A DNA stretch of 20,197 nt from Bacteroidales bacterium (GTDB lineage Bacteria > Bacteroidota > Bacteroidia > Bacteroidales > Dysgonomonadaceae). Location: positions 1 to 20,197 of the forward strand of contig JAAYTC010000239.1 of assembly GCA_012518155.1 (NCBI GenBank), read 5' to 3'. The translations under genes were made by a program, and so were the position numbers. Shown here one piece after another: positions 13,180 to 20,197 of this stretch; positions within the stretch are counted from its first letter, which is position 1, and each line of letters begins with the position of its first letter. The notes under the pieces are model-generated. The model searched no databases, was not told where the DNA came from, and saw nothing but the letters and a program-made list of their open reading frames with translations.

Positions 13180-15309
13180 ATGGCTACGTTACAAAAGATT
13201 AGAGACAGGGGTGCACTGCTTGTTATAGTGGTTGGAGTGGCATTGCTTGCCTTTGTTTTGGGAGACTTACTCACTTCCGGGTCTACTTTTTTAGGAAGAG
13301 CGCGAGATAAGGCGTTCGTGGTAAATGGAGAGGTTATTACCACTCAGCAGTACGCGGATAAGATTACCGAGTTCGAGGAATTTCAAAAGATGGTAAGTGG
13401 GCAAACTTCCCTTGATGAGAACATGACTTCGCAGATTCGTGAGGCAGTGTTCCAACAGATTGTACGCGAGCGTCTTTTAGGCGATCAGGCGAAAAAATTG
13501 GGATTGGTCGTTTCCAAGGCGGAGATTAATGACCTGGTACATGGGGAGGCTATATCTCCTATTTTGCAGCAGCTTCCCTTCTTTGTAGATCCAGAAACAG
13601 GTGTTTTTAGCCGCTCGGCGCTGATCGAGTTTCTTAATGTAATTAATATCCCCAGCCCCAATCCTCAGGAACAGGCTTTGGTGGATCAATACAAATCATT
13701 GTGGTTGTTTATCGAGGATATGGTGCGAACCCAACGTTTGGAAGAAAAATACATTACGTTGTTGTCCAATGCCGTGGTGATAAACGATGTTGAAGCGAAA
13801 ACGCACTTCGATTTGTCGCAGCAAAATGCCGATATGGTTATCGCGATGCAAAGCTACTTTACCGTACCCGATTCGTTGGTGTCCGTAACCGGCAAAGAGA
13901 TAAAAGCATATTACGATGCTCATAAGGAGTCTTACCGGCTAGAAGCCCCATTAGTGAAACTTTCATATTTTATGAAAGAGATTGTTCCGAGCGACGAGGA
14001 TTTCGCGGAGGTTGAAGCCGAATCGCACGTGGCGTACGAACAGTTGCAAAATGCCACTAATCCTGCGGTGGTCGTGGCCGACTACTCCGAAACACCCTAT
14101 CGCGATGTTTACCTGGGTGAAACGTTGTTCACCCCTTCACAGCTTGATTTTGCACGGTCTGCTTCAATCAACGAAATGTACGGGCCCGTGCGCGAAGAAG
14201 ACTCCTTTCAGGTGTTCAAACTAATTGATAGGGTTACCGCGCCCGATTCGGTACGTTTACTGATGATGGGTGTGCCTGCACCTACCACGGTAGGGCAGGA
14301 TTCGCTGGTTACCCAATTCGTTGATAGTATCTACAACGTTATCCGTGAAGGAGAGTCTTTTTCGCGAGTAGCGAACGAACTTAACCCTGCCTCAAATGGT
14401 GGCGATGTAGGATGGGCGAGAGAGATTGACTTGATCTCTTTTGGCGCGGATGCTGTACGGACTATATTTAATGCTCCCGTTGGCGAGCCGATCAAGATTA
14501 CCGTACCCGGCCAGCAGTTGATCTTGCAGGTAGAAGAAAAAACACGTCCGGTAGCGAAGTACAAGTTAGCGGTAATCGATATGCCGGTATTACCAAGTGA
14601 GAAAACATCCAATAACATCGACAACGAGTTAAACCAGTTCGTGGCGATGGATAACGTGGGAGCTGAGTTCTCGGAATTGGCATCTGAACGTGGATACATG
14701 GTAATGCCAAACATGTCTTTCTCGGCCAACGATTTTTCACTGGCTCAGGTGCCTAATTCACGTCAAGTGATAACGTGGGCCGCGAATGAAAAGAAGATGG
14801 GCACCGTGAGAAAATTCGACCTCACCAATTTGCGTATCGTAGCCCGCGTAGATCAGGTAATTCCGGCCGGTACTACACCTCTTTCCGAGGTTTCAGAGAG
14901 CATCCGGATGCAATTAATTAATCAAAAGAAAGCCGAACATATTATCAATGATTTGAAGGAAAGCAACCTGTCGTCGATAGACGCGTATGCTTCCGTAATG
15001 AATACCACGGCCGATACCGTACAGTTCGTGAACTTCAATACGCGCAATATCACGGGTATCGGATTTGAGCCGATGTTGAATGCTGTCTCGGCTTTCGCGC
15101 CATTACACACTGTCGTGGGGCCCGTGAAAGGAAACATGGGGGTGTACGTTGCTGAGGTTGCCACGCGTACCGAGGGTACGGAATCTTACAATGCAGAAGA
15201 GCAAAAGCTCGAGATGATGAACAATAATGCCTATCGTTTGCAAATGCAATCGATCGAGGTGTTAAAAAACCGTTTGGGAGTAGAGGATAACCGCTTCCGC
15301 TTTTTCTGA
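13180..15309 (+). CDS. ppiD: PpiD-like SurA/parvulin-domain periplasmic chaperone
   Basis: A 709-residue membrane-anchored periplasmic folding factor. A single N-terminal helix (about 12-31, ALLVIVVGVALLAFVLGD) follows a short basic stretch, as in PpiD; then a SurA_N-type helical region (about 45-250, beginning AFVVNGEVITTQQYADKI), a parvulin-like domain about 355-456 with GESFSRVANELNP and GGDVGW (407-412), and a long C-terminal chaperone region. PpiD helps newly exported outer-membrane proteins leave the translocon. The first parvulin strand reads SVRLLMMGV and the last LILQVEE, so the two histidines of active parvulins appear absent; probably a chaperone rather than an isomerase. It ends the envelope block, 95 bases after the DUF21/CBS gene, and is followed by a strong terminator. 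Confidence 0.88.
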   Translation: MATLQKIRDRGALLVIVVGVALLAFVLGDLLTSGSTFLGRARDKAFVVNGEVITTQQYADKITEFEEFQKMVSGQTSLDENMTSQIREAVFQQIVRERLLGDQAKKLGLVVSKAEINDLVHGEAISPILQQLPFFVDPETGVFSRSALIEFLNVINIPSPNPQEQALVDQYKSLWLFIEDMVRTQRLEEKYITLLSNAVVINDVEAKTHFDLSQQNADMVIAMQSYFTVPDSLVSVTGKEIKAYYDAHKESYRLEAPLVKLSYFMKEIVPSDEDFAEVEAESHVAYEQLQNATNPAVVVADYSETPYRDVYLGETLFTPSQLDFARSASINEMYGPVREEDSFQVFKLIDRVTAPDSVRLLMMGVPAPTTVGQDSLVTQFVDSIYNVIREGESFSRVANELNPASNGGDVGWAREIDLISFGADAVRTIFNAPVGEPIKITVPGQQLILQVEEKTRPVAKYKLAVIDMPVLPSEKTSNNIDNELNQFVAMDNVGAEFSELASERGYMVMPNMSFSANDFSLAQVPNSRQVITWAANEKKMGTVRKFDLTNLRIVARVDQVIPAGTTPLSEVSESIRMQLINQKKAEHIINDLKESNLSSIDAYASVMNTTADTVQFVNFNTRNITGIGFEPMLNAVSAFAPLHTVVGPVKGNMGVYVAEVATRTEGTESYNAEEQKLEMMNNNAYRLQMQSIEVLKNRLGVEDNRFRFF

Positions 15310-15320
15310 TCGGGCGTAAA

Positions 15321-15369
15321 TAAAACGAAACAGGGTGAACCGCCTCGCGGTTCACCCTGTTTCGTTTTA
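15321..15369. terminator. Bidirectional terminator, 23-bp perfect hairpin
   Basis: Bases 15321-15343 are the exact reverse complement of 15347-15369, with loop CTC. Both arms end in a T-rich stretch (TTTCGTTTTA on either strand), and it sits between convergent genes ending at 15309 (plus) and 15392 (minus). It should stop transcripts from both sides. Confidence 0.92.
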
Positions 15370-15391
15370 GGCTATGGATAGTATAAATTTA

Positions 15392-17056
15392 TTACTGAAT
15401 ACCAATCTCGCCTGTCTGCTCCAACTGAAGGGTCTTACTTGGTTGATCACACACTTCGGTCGGGCCAAAATATTGGATCGGGCCCGGGTAAACGTAATCG
15501 GTGTCGATCGCCCACTTGTCGCGCTGGCTTACGAAGTAGGTGAAAGGTGCACCTTCCAGTTCCACTAGAGCTTTTTGAATTACCGGCTTCATCTCTCCAT
15601 GTCGTCTCTCCATGTTCATCATCATGGTTATAGGCACACCTCCGGCGATCCATTCAGCCGCGGGAGCGGTAGTATTTCGCACCGATGACATATATCCGGT
15701 TTTACCGGCCGCGATCAGCATCGACGCCGTGTAGCCTAACGAATAGCAGTAGTCAGAATCGTAGTTCGACGGTGCTGCACATCTTCCCTCGTACCCGAAG
15801 AAATGGGTGATCGATGCAAACTTACCACTGTATTTGCCCTCTTTTGCCCATTCGTCGAGACGTTTCTTAACCATTTCGGCCAGCAGTTTTTCTGTTTCGA
15901 TCAGCGATACCTGTACGTTTCCGTGCGGGTCGCGGTCGAGCGTTAACTGACGTGCCACGTTTTCGGGCAGGCTCGCGTAAATGGCCGAGTTTTCGGGAGA
16001 GAGTTTACTAATGATATACTCTCTTTTCCCTGATCGGCGAACCAAGTCGAACTCCTCTTGGTTTTGTGCCAAGAAGTCGTTGAGTTCTTGAATCAATTTT
16101 TTCATCGCGGGGATGAATTCAATCAGTCCTTCCGGGATGATAACGGTACCGAAATTCATTCCTTTTTCTGCCCGTCTTGCTATCACACCGGCGATATAGT
16201 CGATAATGCTATCCAACGATTGTTCTTTTGCTGCAACCTCTTCCGATACGATACAGATATTTGGATGCGTTTGTAACGCGCATTCCAGAGCAATATGCGA
16301 CGCTGAGCGACCCATTACTTTTATAAAGTGCCAGTATTTGCGTGCCGAGTTACAGTCACGCTGGATATTTCCGATCAACTCGGAGTATACTTTGCAAGCG
16401 GTATCAAATCCAAAAGAGGTTTCTATCTGCTCGTTCTTCAAGTCACCGTCGATCGTTTTTGGACATCCGATCACTTGCACACCCGCGTTGATCGACGCGT
16501 AATACTCGGCCAGCACGCATGCGTTCGTGTTAGAGTCGTCCCCCCCGATGATCACCAGTGCTTTAATTCCCAGTTTTTTAAGAATTTCGAGGCCCTTGTC
16601 GAAGTGCTCTTTTGTTTCGAGCTTCGTTCGTCCCGATCCAATAATATCGAATCCCCCCGTGTTACGATATTCATCGATAATATCGGCAGTAAGTTCTTTG
16701 TACTTATGATTGATGAGGCCGTCCGGTCCCAAGATAAACCCAAACAGTTTGCTATCGGCATGCAGTTTTTTTATCCCGTCGAAAATGCCCGCGATCACGT
16801 TGTGCCCTCCGGGAGCCTGTCCCCCCGAGAGAATTATACCCACGTTAACTGGACTATCGGTGTTAGAATTTTCGGATGCTTCCACGAATTTCACGATCGG
16901 CATCCCGTAGGTAAGGGGAAAAAGTTTTTGTATCTCGTGCTGATCGTTCACCGATTCCGTCGCGGCACCTTCTTCGATTTTTACATTGCCTTTTAAAGCT
17001 TCAGGCATCTTGGGCATGTAGTCGGCCCTTGCAATTTGTAAAGCGCTTTTTGTCAT
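15392..17056 (-). CDS. pfp: Diphosphate-dependent fructose-6-phosphate 1-phosphotransferase
   Basis: Phosphorylates fructose-6-phosphate with pyrophosphate in a reversible step, replacing the ATP enzyme in glycolysis and serving gluconeogenesis as well. The 554-residue protein is of the long (plant-beta-like) class. Donor specificity can be read: GGDDSNTNA (171-179) has the Asp typical of PPi enzymes where ATP enzymes have Gly, and PKTIDGD (199-205) has the matching Lys beside the catalytic TIDGD. Also seen: LSGGQAPGGHN (76-86), MGRSASHIA (248-256) and, near the C-terminus, FGYEGRCAAPSNYD. ATG at 17056. It is transcribed alone, divergent from sucA and convergent with the PpiD-like gene. All motifs are intact. 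Confidence 0.96.
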   Translation of the reverse strand: MTKSALQIARADYMPKMPEALKGNVKIEEGAATESVNDQHEIQKLFPLTYGMPIVKFVEASENSNTDSPVNVGIILSGGQAPGGHNVIAGIFDGIKKLHADSKLFGFILGPDGLINHKYKELTADIIDEYRNTGGFDIIGSGRTKLETKEHFDKGLEILKKLGIKALVIIGGDDSNTNACVLAEYYASINAGVQVIGCPKTIDGDLKNEQIETSFGFDTACKVYSELIGNIQRDCNSARKYWHFIKVMGRSASHIALECALQTHPNICIVSEEVAAKEQSLDSIIDYIAGVIARRAEKGMNFGTVIIPEGLIEFIPAMKKLIQELNDFLAQNQEEFDLVRRSGKREYIISKLSPENSAIYASLPENVARQLTLDRDPHGNVQVSLIETEKLLAEMVKKRLDEWAKEGKYSGKFASITHFFGYEGRCAAPSNYDSDYCYSLGYTASMLIAAGKTGYMSSVRNTTAPAAEWIAGGVPITMMMNMERRHGEMKPVIQKALVELEGAPFTYFVSQRDKWAIDTDYVYPGPIQYFGPTEVCDQPSKTLQLEQTGEIGIQ

Positions 17057-17205
17057 TGAATTAATCTTTATAATGATTTTCTTACTATCTTGTGGTTTAA
17101 ACAGTCAAAAATAGCATTTTTTTTCGAGTAAATGAATTTTTTCGTCTAACTCCAATGAACTTTTTCCCTTACATTCCATTATAGATAAAAAAGAGAGATT
17201 GACCG
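17057..17205. promoter_or_regulatory. Divergent pfp/sucA promoter region
   Basis: Minus-strand TATTTTTG (17113-17106) is an exact TAnnTTTG box for pfp, giving a leader of about 40 bases. For sucA I see only TATCTTGT at 17085-17092 (imperfect -7) and AAGAGAG before the ATG at 17206. Two ATTTTTT..CG runs (17116-17126 and 17136-17144) lie between; they could be A/T-rich activator sites or chance. Confidence 0.4.
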
Positions 17206-19923
17206 ATGAATGCCAACATTGAATTAGAGACGATGGATATCGGGGCCATCGAAGCCTTATATAATAAATACAAGGCAAATCCCGATAGTGTGGATGAAAG
17301 TTTCCGATATTTTTTTCAAGGTTTTGATTTAGCAGCCACCCGGTTTCCACTCAAGCCGGAAGGTGCGAATGGAATGCTCTCCCTTTCACAGAAGGAGCTA
17401 GATGTCCTGCGCCTGATCACGAGCTATCGTCGCCGTGGGCACTTGTTCACCAAAACCAACCCGGTACGCACTCGACGCAGCTATTCGCCTACCTTGGCCA
17501 TCGAAAACTTTAACTTGTCTGAGCGAGATCTAGATACTCGGTTCGAAGCCGGGAAAGAGATAGGCTTGGGAAAAGCCACCCTTCGCGATATCGTGGATCG
17601 GCTAGAAGAGACCTACTGTGCCTCTATTGGGGTAGAATACCGGTACATGACCAAGCCTGATATCGTGCGTTGGCTCCAGGAGAAAATGGAAACCACCGGG
17701 AACCGTGAAGTTTTCGGCAAGGAGAAGAAGTTGCGAATATTGGATAGCTTGATTAAGGCTTCCGGGTTCGAAGATTACATGCATAAGAAATTCGTGGGGC
17801 AGAAACGTTTCTCGCTCGAGGGTTCCGAGTCCATTATTCCCGCCTTGGATGCCATCATTTCTCGCGGTGGAGAGTACAACGTGAATGAGGTAGTTATGGG
17901 AATGGCCCACCGGGGCAGGCTCAATGTACTTACCAACGTGATGAAAAAACCCTATTCTCAGGTGTTCAAGGAGTTCAATGCTCAAAATTACGAGGAAGAG
18001 ATAAAATATGGCGACGTCAAGTATCATCTTGGCTATAACAACACGTTTGATTATGAAGGGCGAAGGCTTTCGATAAGCCTCGCTCCCAACCCCTCGCATT
18101 TAGAAGCCGTGGGGCCGGTAGTTCAAGGAATTGCTCGAGCGATGCTAGAAGAGGAGCACGAGTTTAATTACGACGAAGTGTTACCCATCGTGGTGCATGG
18201 CGACTCCGCTATTGCCGGGCAGGGAGTAGTATACGAAACCATCCAGTTTTCGAAGTTAAACGGATACAAAACCGGTGGCACCATCCATATCGTGATCAAT
18301 AACCAAGTGGGATTTACCACCAACTACCTGCAAGCGCGCTCCAGTACCTATTGCACTGATATTGCAAAGGTGACTCAATCGCCTGTTTTTCACGTGAATG
18401 GTGATGATGTGGAGGCGATGGTGTACGTGGCTAAACTAGCGTTAGAGTTCCGCCAAAAATATAACATCGATGTGTTCATCGATCTGCTATCCTACCGGAA
18501 GTATGGCCATAACGAGGGCGATGAACCGCGGTTTACACAGCCCGAGCTGTACGATATAATCGCGAAACATAAAAATCCACGCGATATCTACGCCGAGAAA
18601 CTGATTGCCGAAGGGGTGATCAAGCGCGAGGCATTCGAGACCAAAGTAAGCGACTTTTACCAAGTACTTGAAGATGCCCATGGAGAATCAGTTGGTTCAG
18701 GACGTCTTCACTTACAGCCTTTCCTTGAAGGCAAGAGTCGTGATATAGAGTTCCCGGAGCCCATCGATTACGAACGCCCAGCTGAAACTAGGATATCCCC
18801 GGAGCTGTTTTTATCGCTAGCTAATAGTATTACCACGCTACCGGAGGATAAAAAATTCTTCAACAAGGTGTATCGTCTTTTTTCTCAACGTGCAGAAATG
18901 ATCAAATCCGACTCGTACGATTGGGCCATGGGCGAATTGATGGCATATGCCTCATTGGCGAGCGAGATGCATTCCGTTCGGCTGAGCGGTCAAGATTCCG
19001 AGCGAGGCACTTTCTCCCATCGCCACGCGGAAATTATCACGGAGGACGGGAAAGACAAGTACTTTCCCTTAAAGAACCTAGGCGTCGCGCAAGCACCCGT
19101 GAGGGTATATAACTCGCTTTTGAGCGAATATGGTGTTTTGGGGTTCGAGTACGGCTATTCACTAGCTCATCCGAGTGGTTTGACTATATGGGAAGCACAG
19201 TTTGGTGATTTCTATAACGTGGGTCAAGTGATTGTCGATCAATATATCGTTTCCGGGCAAGAGAAGTGGGGCTTGCGATCGGGTATAGTGTTACTGCTCC
19301 CGCATGGATACGAAGGACAAGGAGCCGAACATTCCAGTGGCCGTGTCGAGCGCTTTCTTACCATGTGCGGTAATTACAATATTCAGGTGGTAAATTGTAC
19401 CACTCCGGCCAACTTTTTCCATGTGCTTCGCAGACAGTTGCATCGTCCCATCCGTGTGCCCCTCGTGGTTTTTACTCCCAAGAGCTTACTACGCCATCCG
19501 AGTTGTGTATCTACGTTGGCAGATTTCACCGAAAGTAATTTTCGGGAAATAATTTCGGATAAGGTGAATGATCCAAATCAAATAAAACGAGTACTCTTGT
19601 GTAGCGGTAAAATCTATTATGAGCTGGCTACGGCTCGTGAAGAGGCACGGCGCGACGATGTTTCAATTATTCGTATCGAACAGTTATATCCTTTTCCTGA
19701 CAAGCAAATAGATGAAGTTTTAGTAAAGCACCCCTCAGATGTGGAGCTTGTTTGGGTGCAAGAAGAACCCCTTAACATGGGAGCGGCTTTTTTCATACAG
19801 CAGCAGCTCGGCGACCGTCTTACACGAGTAATAAGTCGTCCCGCCAGCGGGGTTACTGCCGAGGGGCTCACCGCGCTGCACAAGATAAACCAAGCGATTA
19901 TCATCGAGAAAGCATTCGAGTAA
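17206..19923 (+). CDS. sucA: 2-oxoglutarate dehydrogenase E1 component
   Basis: Thiamine-diphosphate decarboxylase of the oxidative TCA cycle: decarboxylates 2-oxoglutarate and passes the succinyl group to lipoyl-E2. The 905-residue protein is near the usual size (about 930 in E. coli). Seen in order: N-terminal E2-binding-type segment YNKYKANPDSVDESFRYFF (19-37), GMAHRGRLN (232-240), the TPP/Mg site HGDSAIAGQG (331-340) with INNQVGFTT (364-372), RKYGHNEGDEPRFTQP, then the transketolase-like C-terminal half with GTFSHRHAE, HPSGLTIWEAQFGDF and the GYEGQGAEHSSGRVERFL stretch. The short N-terminus plus the E2 gene downstream separates it from pyruvate dehydrogenase E1. ATG at 17206 matches the family N-terminus. 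The sucB start follows after 103 bases. Confidence 0.97.
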   Translation: MNANIELETMDIGAIEALYNKYKANPDSVDESFRYFFQGFDLAATRFPLKPEGANGMLSLSQKELDVLRLITSYRRRGHLFTKTNPVRTRRSYSPTLAIENFNLSERDLDTRFEAGKEIGLGKATLRDIVDRLEETYCASIGVEYRYMTKPDIVRWLQEKMETTGNREVFGKEKKLRILDSLIKASGFEDYMHKKFVGQKRFSLEGSESIIPALDAIISRGGEYNVNEVVMGMAHRGRLNVLTNVMKKPYSQVFKEFNAQNYEEEIKYGDVKYHLGYNNTFDYEGRRLSISLAPNPSHLEAVGPVVQGIARAMLEEEHEFNYDEVLPIVVHGDSAIAGQGVVYETIQFSKLNGYKTGGTIHIVINNQVGFTTNYLQARSSTYCTDIAKVTQSPVFHVNGDDVEAMVYVAKLALEFRQKYNIDVFIDLLSYRKYGHNEGDEPRFTQPELYDIIAKHKNPRDIYAEKLIAEGVIKREAFETKVSDFYQVLEDAHGESVGSGRLHLQPFLEGKSRDIEFPEPIDYERPAETRISPELFLSLANSITTLPEDKKFFNKVYRLFSQRAEMIKSDSYDWAMGELMAYASLASEMHSVRLSGQDSERGTFSHRHAEIITEDGKDKYFPLKNLGVAQAPVRVYNSLLSEYGVLGFEYGYSLAHPSGLTIWEAQFGDFYNVGQVIVDQYIVSGQEKWGLRSGIVLLLPHGYEGQGAEHSSGRVERFLTMCGNYNIQVVNCTTPANFFHVLRRQLHRPIRVPLVVFTPKSLLRHPSCVSTLADFTESNFREIISDKVNDPNQIKRVLLCSGKIYYELATAREEARRDDVSIIRIEQLYPFPDKQIDEVLVKHPSDVELVWVQEEPLNMGAAFFIQQQLGDRLTRVISRPASGVTAEGLTALHKINQAIIIEKAFE

Positions 19924-20026
19924 TCCCTGCTTTTACTGGTTTCAGGATCGTCTGTTCAACTCGATAGACTCATTTTACACGACGCGTTTAAATACAATAA
20001 GATACATTCAATAACATATTTATTAT

Positions 20027-20197
20027 ATGTCGATCATCGAAATAAAGGTACCCAGCCCCGGTGAATCCATCTCCCATGTGGAGCTTTTTCACTGGCTCGT
20101 GAAGGAGGGCGATATAGTGCATAAGAATGCCGAGATAGCCGAGTTGGAATCGGATAAAGCCACGCTGATGCTGGTGGCGGATCAGGCCGGAAAAATC
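20027..20197 (+). CDS. sucB: 2-oxoglutarate dehydrogenase E2 (dihydrolipoamide succinyltransferase), N-terminal fragment
   Basis: Only the first 57 codons are in the window; the gene runs off the right edge. They encode most of a lipoyl domain: IKVPSPGESI (6-15) at the start, then ELESDKATLML with the Lys44 that would carry lipoate, and ADQAGKI. The family N-terminus PxxGESI and the position straight after sucA on the same strand make it the E2 succinyltransferase, which takes the succinyl group from E1 and hands it to coenzyme A. The peripheral-subunit-binding and catalytic domains lie outside, so a related acyltransferase cannot be fully excluded. The 103-base gap to sucA has no terminator that I can see, in keeping with one operon. 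Confidence 0.88.
   Translation, partial: MSIIEIKVPSPGESISHVELFHWLVKEGDIVHKNAEIAELESDKATLMLVADQAGKI

Noticed and set aside
14331..14729. Minus-strand open frame of 132 codons
   Set aside because: It is antisense to the ppiD-like gene and has no recognisable domain.
16328..16996. Long plus-strand open frame of 222 codons
   Set aside because: It lies fully antisense to pfp, whose motifs are all intact, and shows no recognisable protein pattern.
17602..18099. Minus-strand open frame of 165 codons
   Set aside because: It is antisense to the catalytic part of sucA and has no recognisable domain.
1..20197. Mobile elements, phage genes, CRISPR arrays, toxin-antitoxin or defence systems
   Set aside because: I found no transposase, integrase, repeat-spacer array or defence-type protein; all large genes are housekeeping or envelope genes.

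Overview
The window reads as a chromosomal core region of a member of the Bacteroidota, most likely order Bacteroidales. Reasons: the protein types (PPi-type phosphofructokinase of the long form, LysRS with a C-terminal extension, Bacteroidota-style LptC lipoprotein, DUF21/CBS protein and PpiD-like chaperone in one cluster), the gene order lysS-gpsA-pgi, several copies of the Bacteroidota -7 promoter box TAnnTTTG upstream of genes, and few Shine-Dalgarno sequences. A closer placement (for example near Dysgonomonadaceae or Parabacteroides-like lineages) is only a guess. I see no mobile element, CRISPR array, rRNA or tRNA, and every full-length gene is intact.

Layout. Bases 1-5220 lie on the minus strand: the first codons of an NAD+ synthase (nadE), a HAD-IA phosphatase, then the operon lysS-gpsA-pgi read right to left and closed by a clear Rho-independent terminator (1037-1077). 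Bases 5221-5719 are a divergent promoter region without a convincing gene. From 5720 to 15309 everything is on the plus strand: dapA; ribE with a closely coupled nitroreductase; then an envelope block of five genes: a FadL/OMPP1-like outer-membrane barrel, a periplasmic TPR protein, LptC, a DUF21/CBS (CorC/GldE-like) membrane protein and a PpiD-like chaperone. A 23-bp perfect inverted repeat at 15321-15369 separates this block from the convergent pfp gene (minus strand). After a short divergent promoter region come sucA and the start of sucB (lipoyl domain), cut by the window end.

How the genes work together. pgi, pfp and gpsA cover upper glycolysis and its branch to glycerol-3-phosphate for phospholipids; sucAB form the E1 and E2 parts of 2-oxoglutarate dehydrogenase; dapA commits aspartate semialdehyde to lysine and meso-diaminopimelate, and lysS charges the lysine tRNA; ribE makes riboflavin, and its neighbour is a flavoenzyme. 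The five-gene envelope block looks like an LPS-export and outer-membrane assembly set, in which the barrel and the TPR protein have no known job. I found no clear new system. The best leads are the envelope block with its two uncharacterised members, a parvulin domain that seems to lack both conserved histidines, the C-terminal extension of LysRS, and a small Ser/Lys-rich ORF with an internal repeat at 9478-9591.
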